Positions 1-6,054 of a DNA stretch of 58,997 nt are shown piece after piece. Origin of the DNA: RUG14300 sp964391805 (GTDB taxonomy: Bacteria; Bacillota; Clostridia; Christensenellales; CAG-1252); the NCBI GenBank assembly GCA_964391805.1, contig CAYMNK010000012.1:1-58997 (forward strand), in the 5' to 3' direction. The notes under the pieces were generated by a model. The model was not told the origin of the DNA and made no database searches. It saw only the letters and a list, made by a program, of their open reading frames with translations. Made by a program: the position numbers and the translations under genes. The first letter of the stretch is position 1, and the number at the start of each line of letters is the position of its first letter.

Positions 1-32
1 CATGTATTGTCATAATACGTGCATTTTTTACA

Positions 33-962
33 CTACAGCAATTTTCCTACTAAGTCCATCATTGTGTACTTGTGTTCGGTTAACGAATGTACATATCTAT
101 TCATTGTTGTTTGTGTAGATTTATGTCCTAAAATCTCGGATAGTGTTTTGGCATCCATTCCACATTCGACCGCTCTTGTTGCGAAGGTGTGGCGAGTAGC
201 GTGAAACCCTTTGTGTGGTATGTCATTGTTTGATAATAGAAGTTCGAAGCTCCTTTGATAAGAGCGAATGGTTATAGGTTTACCATTATTTGAGATAACA
301 TACTCACATTTACTTTCATTTTTTAATTGCTCTAATATGTCAATTAACTGTGTCGGTATCGGGATGACCCTTCTGGACGAAATTGTTTTTGGTGAGGTTT
401 CTACGATTTTAGATTTTCCCATGGCGTCTTTTTCTATATGGACGGTTCTCGATATTTCAATTGTTCTTTTATCGATATTGATATCTAACCATTTTAGTGA
501 AAGCAATTCTCCAATTCGTAGTCCGGTATATAAACAAATAATGATACCAAGCATTTTTTTGCGTTTATCGCTCATAACAGCTTTTTCAATTATCTTTTGT
601 TCTTTTTCTGAAAAACAATCGATATTTTTTTCTCGTTCTTTTGGCCTTTGTATCAATACTGTAATATTTCGATTGATGAATCCCAAACGTTGGGCTGTTT
701 TTATAGATCCTTGCAAAACATTAATTATGCTGTTAACTGTATTAACCGATAAGCCTTGAGCGGTCTTTTTATTTCCCCGTTTAAGAAGATTTGAAATATG
801 GTTTTGTAGAATAGTCGATGTTAAGTTTGACAACTTATATTTGCCGAGTTCTGGACCGATGTGAAGTTGAATAAATTGTTGATATTTGTTGAAGGTAGTA
901 TACTTAACTGTTGGCTTTACATAATCTTCAAGCCATGTTGATAACCATTCGCTTAGTTTCAT
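33..962 (-). CDS. Tyrosine recombinase (phage/ICE-type integrase)
   Basis: This 309-residue protein has the layout of Tn916/phage-type integrases. An N-terminal SAM-like DNA-binding domain spans about residues 1-100, and the catalytic domain follows. The catalytic residues are visible: R149 in YTGLRIGEL, H254 and R257 in HATRH, H280 in LGHKS, and the nucleophile Y290 in NRYVH. A good SD (AGGAG) precedes the ATG. It would cut and rejoin DNA at an attachment site. No excisionase, relaxase, capsid or other mobile-element gene lies to its right, so any element it belongs to must extend leftwards beyond the window, or it is a solitary remnant. The length is slightly short compared with the roughly 380-400 residues of Tn916 Int, because the arm-binding N-domain is missing or reduced. 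The family call is firm; the element type is unknown. Confidence 0.93.
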   Translation of the reverse strand: MKLSEWLSTWLEDYVKPTVKYTTFNKYQQFIQLHIGPELGKYKLSNLTSTILQNHISNLLKRGNKKTAQGLSVNTVNSIINVLQGSIKTAQRLGFINRNITVLIQRPKEREKNIDCFSEKEQKIIEKAVMSDKRKKMLGIIICLYTGLRIGELLSLKWLDINIDKRTIEISRTVHIEKDAMGKSKIVETSPKTISSRRVIPIPTQLIDILEQLKNESKCEYVISNNGKPITIRSYQRSFELLLSNNDIPHKGFHATRHTFATRAVECGMDAKTLSEILGHKSTQTTMNRYVHSLTEHKYTMMDLVGKLL

Positions 963-1096
963 TTTTTCTCCTTTTTTATTAATAATAGCACCAAGAGAAA
1001 TGGTTTTGATAACATTTTTGGTCTATACTGCGATGTTATGACCTAACAAGATATCTTTTTTTGTTAATACTGTTTTTCATCATCTCTTATTTATAT

Positions 1097-1408
1097 CTAT
1101 TTTGATTGGCTTTTCTTTTTTCGAACGAGGTATTTCTTTTGGATCGTTTTTTTGAGAATGGTGATAGTGGCGAGAGAGAGGAATATGCCGAACAACATAA
1201 AGAATCGGAATTCACCGTCGAGGGTTAGATAGCTAATAAGAAAAAAGACTGCACCGCTAATCAACATAAATAGGCAGTCAAAGATTTGATTGAATAAGGA
1301 CGATCCAATTTTATTGACGAGTAAACGGATAAGATGATATATTGTACCGAGTACACAGCCTACCCCGAATATAATGAGGAATGGTAGCGGACCTACTCCG
1401 AAACTCAT
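1097..1408 (-). CDS. yabQ: YabQ-like spore cortex membrane protein
   Basis: A 103-residue protein with about three hydrophobic segments and a basic C-terminal tail. It shows the YabQ-type pattern: a G..YHL.RLL segment near residue 25, then FDCLFMLISGAVFF and DGEFRFFMLFGI. It is shorter than Bacillus YabQ but close to clostridial versions. In Bacillus the protein is needed for spore cortex formation and sits in the outer forespore membrane (family knowledge). Its ATG overlaps the stop of the upstream yabP by four bases (ATGA), so the two are translationally coupled, as in the usual yabP-yabQ pair. The assignment rests on the motif pattern plus this neighbour. Confidence 0.75.
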   Translation of the reverse strand: MSFGVGPLPFLIIFGVGCVLGTIYHLIRLLVNKIGSSLFNQIFDCLFMLISGAVFFLISYLTLDGEFRFFMLFGIFLSLATITILKKTIQKKYLVRKKKSQSK

Positions 1409-1680
1409 TTAAATAGTTTTTTAAGAAAGGACTCTTTTTCGACTGAGGCGGAATATTTGAAGGATAACACTTCGCCCGTTAATATGACCGTACCTTCGTC
1501 GATATCTATATGAATGGGCGTGAATCCGACGCCTATAAGTGTAAGAAACCTATTGCCTGTTTTTATATCCACTTCCTTTTCTGACAAAGTAATTACGTTG
1601 TCGATCCCAGTTAGCGTTATCTTATCGGATATAGAAAGAGTATGTTTTCTTTTTATTTCGGTTTTTTCTTGCTTTTCCAT
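1405..1680 (-). CDS. yabP: YabP family sporulation protein
   Basis: A 91-residue soluble protein. The HTLSISDKITLTGIDNV opening, the GFTPIHIDIDEGTVILTGEV middle and the C-terminal FLKKLFK match the YabP/YqfC family fold, which is a short beta-rich protein made in the mother cell during sporulation. It directly precedes and overlaps yabQ. No Shine-Dalgarno sequence is visible upstream of the ATG. A sigma-E-like promoter lies so close that the transcript would begin at or next to the start codon. The pair suggests an endospore former, or at least a lineage that keeps sporulation genes. Confidence 0.8.
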   Translation of the reverse strand: MEKQEKTEIKRKHTLSISDKITLTGIDNVITLSEKEVDIKTGNRFLTLIGVGFTPIHIDIDEGTVILTGEVLSFKYSASVEKESFLKKLFK

Positions 1681-1685
1681 ATTAG

Positions 1686-1714
1686 AATATATGTGATAAA
1701 ATTAAGATTATGAT
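1686..1714 (-). promoter_or_regulatory. Candidate sigma-E promoter of yabPQ
   Basis: On the minus strand, ATCATAAT (-35) and CATATATT (-10) are separated by 13 bases. The B. subtilis sigma-E consensus is close to GKCATATT-N13-15-CATACAHT, so the match is about 6/8 plus 7/8. Only five bases separate the -10 box from the yabP ATG, which implies a leaderless or near-leaderless mRNA. The known sigma-E control of yabP in Bacillus supports the call. Confidence 0.5.
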
Positions 1715-1721
1715 TTTTTTG

Positions 1722-1750
1722 TTGAAAAAACGCAAAAAAGGTACGATAAT
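1722..1750 (+). promoter_or_regulatory. Sigma-A promoter for the 1782 gene
   Basis: TTGAAA at 1722-1727 and GATAAT at 1745-1750 with a 17-base spacer. The predicted start near 1757 leaves about 25 bases of leader with a GAGG SD at 1771-1774 before the ATG at 1782. The promoter is divergent from yabPQ. Confidence 0.65.
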
Positions 1751-1781
1751 ATTAATATACAATAATCGACGAGGTTCACAC

Positions 1782-2345
1782 ATGGTTATTTTAAACGATA
1801 TCCCCGAAATATTTTCGGCCGAATGGCGCAAGTGTCGTAAGCGTAGTTACACCGTTAAGGCGATGCGTAGTAAGGGAATAAAAAGTGTTTATAACATTTT
1901 AGAGCGCTCCACCGTTTCGATCGGTCCCGATGACGTTATCATCGAAGGTTTTTTTAAGGAGCGTTATGTAATAGGCAAAGAACGATTTTTTGCGCGCTAT
2001 GAGCATACCGACGGAACCGATTTAAGCGATATCATCGATAAGGATAATTTCGATTGGATCGAAGTTAGAACCAAGACTGTCGATACCATCAATTATTGCT
2101 TGTTTATTCCAAAAGAGTATCATTGCGGTGTATACGGAATGCCAACAAACGACGAAAATAAGGTGGTATATCGTGATGGTACGGGCAATGGTTATCAAAC
2201 ATTGTTTCAAGTTAATTCGCCTCAATCTATATCGAATCACGGAAACGGAGATTATCTATTGTGCGACTCGATAAATAGAACACATCCCGACATGTGGGTA
2301 GTTGACGGAGAAGTTTTTGGAAAGACATATGAAATAATTGAATGA
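1782..2345 (+). CDS. PGDYG-type hypothetical protein
   Basis: A 187-residue soluble protein with no signal peptide. The C-terminal stretch (about residues 150-185) contains NHGNGDYLL followed by HPDMWVVDGEVFGKTYE, the pattern I associate with the small uncharacterised PGDYG family. Proteins with this tail often handle a conjugated or modified small molecule, but no function is established. The start at 1782 is chosen because GAGG lies seven bases upstream. A longer in-frame reading from 1710 would begin inside the promoter. It is followed after 77 bases by a DUF1540-like gene, with which it probably shares a transcript ending at the 2771-2807 terminator. Confidence 0.7.
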   Translation: MVILNDIPEIFSAEWRKCRKRSYTVKAMRSKGIKSVYNILERSTVSIGPDDVIIEGFFKERYVIGKERFFARYEHTDGTDLSDIIDKDNFDWIEVRTKTVDTINYCLFIPKEYHCGVYGMPTNDENKVVYRDGTGNGYQTLFQVNSPQSISNHGNGDYLLCDSINRTHPDMWVVDGEVFGKTYEIIE

Positions 2346-2422
2346 TCTCAATTGCTAAAAATGCCGATATTTTGAATAAAAATGTCAAAAGTCGTGCATA
2401 CTTAGAGCAATTGGAGGTAATA

Positions 2423-2749
2423 ATGAAAGAACTTAGATGTACTACTGCAAATTGCGAACACAATAAATGCGAGCATTGCTTTGCAAATACCATCGAAATC
2501 AACGAAAAAGGTGTATGTAAGACTAAAAGCAAGAGGGACGGAGGTGCGTTGTCACAACTTTTTGAAAACTATGAAGCAGGTTCGTCCTTCGACTTTAGCG
2601 AAGTTCAAACCGATGTGACGTGTAATGCCGATTGCATATACAACAATAATTCGGAATGTACCCGAGAGCATTTATTGGTTGAGGATGGATTAATTAGAAC
2701 AAAATGCGCCAACCGTGTTAAGGACGATTACCCGAGAAATGCGGAATGA
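2423..2749 (+). CDS. DUF1540-like double cysteine-cluster protein
   Basis: A 108-residue protein with two copies of a small cysteine-rich module. The first (residues about 4-33) has the spacing C-x5-C-x5-C-x2-C with CEHNKCEHC and a final C. The second (about 70-102) has CNADCIYNNNSEC and a final C. Both modules resemble the metal-binding DUF1540 family found in Clostridia, whose function is unknown. GGAGG at 2413-2417 lies five bases before the ATG, so the longer reading from 2342 is rejected. It is the last gene before a strong terminator. Confidence 0.78.
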   Translation: MKELRCTTANCEHNKCEHCFANTIEINEKGVCKTKSKRDGGALSQLFENYEAGSSFDFSEVQTDVTCNADCIYNNNSECTREHLLVEDGLIRTKCANRVKDDYPRNAE

Positions 2750-2770
2750 TATATTGGTAGTTTAAAAAAA

Positions 2771-2807
2771 GGGAGAACTTCTGTCGATAATGAGGTTCTC
2801 TTTTTTT
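2771..2807 (+). terminator. Intrinsic terminator
   Basis: A nine-pair stem, GAGAACTTC with GAGGTTCTC (one G-U), separated by a ten-base loop and followed by seven T. The A-run before the stem means it could also act in reverse. Confidence 0.85.
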
Positions 2808-2963
2808 AATACGTATGCGTTTTTTTCTTCATAATCGGATAAAAGACAGAGTAAAAGCGATGTTTTATAAAACATGGTAAATTCTATTGTGTACCTTACT
2901 TTAGCAATTGTATTTTGTAAATAGTGAAATTTGCGTAATTAAGCATTGTAAAAAGCCCGATTT

Positions 2964-2972
2964 TGTGATAAT
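2964..2972 (+). promoter_or_regulatory. Possible extended -10 promoter of the phosphoesterase
   Basis: TGTGATAAT is an extended -10 element. A weak TTGTAA lies 15 bases upstream of GATAAT, at 2946-2951. The spacing is short, so this is tentative. Confidence 0.4.
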
Positions 2973-3008
2973 ATATTATTGACTGAAACGAAAAGGAGTT
3001 TTGTGCAT

Positions 3009-4337
3009 ATGTCAAAGAAAGTGTTTGCCATAATTCTAATTCTGACTCTATTGTGCGGTATATCAGGGGTGTTAGTGTCGTGTAGCAACAATAGGGCTTT
3101 TGTGTCGGCATCAAAGGCAAAAGACGGTTATGCTACCGTTTACATACCCGAAGATAGGGATTTGAGAATACTTTTGCTGTCCGATCCGCAGGTTGATTTG
3201 ACCGAAAAATATAAGGCAATAGGATACTTGGGAAACGATGCAACTTATAGTTTTGTAAAAGACCTTGTAAAAGCAAATAACCCTGATTTAGTTATAATCA
3301 ACGGGGACCTTGTGATGCACGATTCTTTTAATTCGTCCACGCCGTACTATAAGAGATATGCCGAAATATTTGAAGAACTTAATGTTCCTTGGACCTTTAC
3401 ATTCGGTAACCACGATATAGACAGACAATGGGTTCAAGACGATGCGACAGCGGAAGAAGAGGATTCGCAATGCACTAAGCAAACGCTTATAGACTACCTT
3501 GGCGACAACTATCCTCATTGTTTGATATATTCGGACGACGATTGTTTGGACGGCTCGGGCAATCATTTTGTTAATATTAGGCGCAAAAGCGGAGAATTAG
3601 TGTATACGCTATGTTTGTTTGACTGCACTTACGATGATGCTCGTCGTTCATATAGTCGTACACCTTCGTCCGAGCAAGTGAGGTGGTATCGTGACACCAT
3701 AGTTGAGTTAAACAACAAAGAATACGGTGAGAAAAGTGATAATATGGTCCAATCGATGATATTCAACCATGTAGGTATTCCCGAATTCTATAAAGCTTGG
3801 GTTGAAGCCTACAATGACGGCAATCCGACCGAAAACTATTATTACGGGCATTTGCTTGAGGGTGATTACACCGATAATTATGGAGATATGGATATAAGCG
3901 ATCAAATATTCAGCGTTGCTAAATCATTAGGAAGTACAAAGGCGATATTTATGTGCCATCATCACGATAACGATATGTCGGTTGAATACGAGGGAATTAG
4001 GTTGACGTTTGGTCAACATTCGGGATTGTCACATTATTACAGAACGACGCAAAAAATTATCACCGGGATTATCCCCGATTATAGCGATTTAAAGAGTTGG
4101 ACAGATGTGGATTTTTCTATGATTGATCAATACGGAGACGAAAGAGGCGGTACACAAATTTCAATAAGTACCGACGGCGACTTCGACATAAAGCCTATAT
4201 ATGCAAAAGACGTGTTAACCAATTATTTGACCGATTATTATATTGACTATGATGCGGTAGCTTTATATCTTGATGATAACGACAGATTTAACGGAACGGT
4301 AAAGCGCGGAACCGATAGAAAATGGAAAATCGAATAA
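3009..4337 (+). CDS. Secreted metallophosphoesterase lipoprotein
   Basis: A 442-residue calcineurin-like phosphoesterase on the outer face of the membrane. A signal peptide ends in the lipobox VLVSC with the lipidated C25. The metal-binding motifs appear in family order: SDPQVD near residue 58, NGDLVMHD near 98, GNHDID near 130, a histidine in FNHVG near 254, and CHHHDND near 317. The architecture is that of Icc/purple-acid-phosphatase-like extracellular phosphoesterases; the substrate (nucleotide, phospholipid head group or phosphoprotein) cannot be deduced. AAAGGAG lies about ten bases before the ATG at 3009, so this start is preferred to a TTG at 2979. It is monocistronic in appearance, with only a weak GAGC/GCTC hairpin just downstream. 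Confidence 0.88.
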   Translation: MSKKVFAIILILTLLCGISGVLVSCSNNRAFVSASKAKDGYATVYIPEDRDLRILLLSDPQVDLTEKYKAIGYLGNDATYSFVKDLVKANNPDLVIINGDLVMHDSFNSSTPYYKRYAEIFEELNVPWTFTFGNHDIDRQWVQDDATAEEEDSQCTKQTLIDYLGDNYPHCLIYSDDDCLDGSGNHFVNIRRKSGELVYTLCLFDCTYDDARRSYSRTPSSEQVRWYRDTIVELNNKEYGEKSDNMVQSMIFNHVGIPEFYKAWVEAYNDGNPTENYYYGHLLEGDYTDNYGDMDISDQIFSVAKSLGSTKAIFMCHHHDNDMSVEYEGIRLTFGQHSGLSHYYRTTQKIITGIIPDYSDLKSWTDVDFSMIDQYGDERGGTQISISTDGDFDIKPIYAKDVLTNYLTDYYIDYDAVALYLDDNDRFNGTVKRGTDRKWKIE

Positions 4338-4409
4338 TAAATCGATTTTATTCAACGAGCGCTTGCTCTTTAAAAGATGCGATTGTAAGAAAAACTCGAC
4401 TATGCATAC

Positions 4410-4458
4410 ATTTTTCGACGAAAAAATCACAAAAAAAGCTGTGAATTTGTCGAAAAAT
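4410..4458. repeat. Ten-pair inverted repeat
   Basis: ATTTTTCGAC (4410-4419) and GTCGAAAAAT (4449-4458) are perfect inverted copies around a 29-base spacer that holds a smaller TCAC/GTGA pair. There is no downstream T-run, so it is a poor terminator. It lies just upstream of a near-perfect promoter, so an operator or mRNA-end hairpin is possible. Confidence 0.55.
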
Positions 4459-4471
4459 TATTAAACAGGTC

Positions 4472-4500
4472 TTGACAATGGTGTACAAATCGTCTATAAT
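4472..4500 (+). promoter_or_regulatory. Near-consensus sigma-A promoter
   Basis: TTGACA (4472-4477) and TATAAT (4495-4500), both perfect, with a 17-base spacer. It is the best promoter in the window by consensus match, yet no gene follows before a strong terminator. Confidence 0.88.
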
Positions 4501-4506
4501 ATTAAT

Positions 4507-4569
4507 AACAAGATTTTCCCCCTTTATGAAGAAGGCCTGAGTGAATTTTCCTCGGGTTTTCTTCTTTTT
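4507..4569 (+). ncRNA. Putative small RNA or terminated leader
   Basis: Transcription from the 4472 promoter should start near 4507. A 14-pair hairpin follows (4528-4541 with 4551-4564, three G-U pairs, nine-base loop), then five T. The product would be about 60 nt with only some 20 unpaired bases, rich in C, ahead of the hairpin. No ORF with an SD fits. It could be an independent sRNA or an attenuator for the membrane gene pair beginning at 4765, although that pair has its own promoter. I do not recognise a known riboswitch. Confidence 0.55.
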
Positions 4570-4679
4570 ATATACATCCCCATATGTGATTTTTGTTAAT
4601 CACCTTAATTTACTTGATTTAATCTCGTTAAAAACTGTATTACTTGGTGGCATATTTTGAGACTAATTTGAGATTACTA

Positions 4680-4709
4680 TTGATTTTCCTTGTTTATTTA
4701 TGTTATAAT
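4680..4709 (+). promoter_or_regulatory. Sigma-A promoter of the RyR module
   Basis: TTGATT (4680-4685), an 18-base spacer and a perfect TATAAT (4704-4709). The predicted start near 4716 gives a leader of about 50 bases for the gene at 4765. Confidence 0.65.
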
Positions 4710-4764
4710 CGTTTTATACTATAATAAGGATGTTGGCGGTTCGAAAACGCTAATATTGCATTAC

Positions 4765-6054
4765 ATGACTCGAAAAACTGTTTTGATATCGATTTGCATA
4801 TTCATACTAACCCTCGCCGTTTTGCCGACAGGTTTTTGTTTTGCCGATGATTCGACATGTGCCAACATAAATGAATTCGAATCGATTATCGAACAAATGG
4901 TGCTCATTTACGACGAGTTTATCGATGGCGAAGGAGAACTCGTTACTCCGCAATACTATGCGCTGATTAATCGAGGTGATGCTATTCTTTTAAGCGATAG
5001 TTCGATTTCCGCGAAGAGTAAAGATAGATATGCCGAACTCAAAAGTCGCTATTTTATTCAAAAGGCAATAGACGAGGTTGAGTCATCGGTTCGCACATCC
5101 ATATATTCCGTTGAACTCAAAGGGAAGGGGTTTTACTATTATCCCGAACAATGGACTGCTGTCGAAAATGTTATTGACGAAACACTATCGATATTAAAAA
5201 CAAGCGATTCTAATGCCGATATCGATGCTATTATTGATGGTTTGATTTTGTCGTTATCCGCGCTTCCCGATAAACCTTCTCAAGATACTATAAGGCGTGA
5301 TCGAGTTGCCGACGCGATGCAAGAACTTGATATGCTTATTGTCGATAGAATCAACGGATATCTCGAAAAAGCGCAGTTACCCATGGTTGACAAATCTAAT
5401 TATATTCTATACCGCATCGATGCCGACAATACCGAATACGACGAATGGCTTACCGACACCGTTTCTTTAGGTTACTCTTCCGAAAACATTATCAAGATCG
5501 CGCTTGTGCATCAACAGGCGCTTGATAAGATATCGGCATTGTCGGTTTTTGCCGAAGAGTCGGAATATGATTTAATAGTATCGTCTTCGCTTAATTCAAT
5601 TACTACTATTGAGGTGAATTCTGTCGAAATCGATCACTATCGACTTGAATCGGTAAAGGAATCGGCGGTTATTTCGCTCACAAGTTTCAGGGAAAGCGAT
5701 GGATATAAAAGTGCGAAAAATAAAGTCAAATCAAAATACGACTCAATTATCGACAAAGCACTCGCCAAAATCGAGCTTTCAGAGGACGCCGATGAAGTTC
5801 GTACTTTACTACTTGGCGCACAGGAAGCTTTGGCGGAGGTCGATAGCGGTAACGACGGTAGCGGATTGATGACGGCGGGTATTATATTGTTTATATGCGC
5901 TGTGGTGATATCTGCGGTATTTATAGTATTCAAGGAACGCAATAAACGTAAACGTGAAATGAAAACGGAAAGACGAAATGAACTCGAAAGGGTAGAACAA
6001 CAAATTGACAGGGCAATGGCGCCTAAGGAGAAAAACGAAGATGATGAAAATTAA
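4765..6054 (+). CDS. Single-pass extracytoplasmic helical protein of unknown function
   Basis: A 429-residue protein I do not recognise. It has a signal peptide (about residues 1-27, ending before DDST) and then roughly 340 residues of predicted alpha-helical, acidic, FIVAR-like segments outside the cell. One transmembrane helix lies near 369-391 and a very basic cytoplasmic tail of about 38 residues follows. The start at 4765 gives a clean signal sequence; no SD is visible, and an upstream in-frame start at 4690 would overlap the promoter. The tail-coding region overlaps the next gene by 14 bases and carries that gene's SD, so the two are translationally coupled. The topology suggests a sensor, anchor or wall-contact subunit for the channel-like partner. 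That role is inference. Confidence 0.8.
   Translation: MTRKTVLISICIFILTLAVLPTGFCFADDSTCANINEFESIIEQMVLIYDEFIDGEGELVTPQYYALINRGDAILLSDSSISAKSKDRYAELKSRYFIQKAIDEVESSVRTSIYSVELKGKGFYYYPEQWTAVENVIDETLSILKTSDSNADIDAIIDGLILSLSALPDKPSQDTIRRDRVADAMQELDMLIVDRINGYLEKAQLPMVDKSNYILYRIDADNTEYDEWLTDTVSLGYSSENIIKIALVHQQALDKISALSVFAEESEYDLIVSSSLNSITTIEVNSVEIDHYRLESVKESAVISLTSFRESDGYKSAKNKVKSKYDSIIDKALAKIELSEDADEVRTLLLGAQEALAEVDSGNDGSGLMTAGIILFICAVVISAVFIVFKERNKRKREMKTERRNELERVEQQIDRAMAPKEKNEDDEN

Noticed and set aside
268..759. A 163-codon open frame on the plus strand opposite the integrase
   Set aside because: It is an antisense shadow of the integrase, has no SD and gives no recognisable protein.
4730..4764. 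GGTTCGA string resembling a tRNA T-loop
   Set aside because: No acceptor, D or anticodon stems fit around it.
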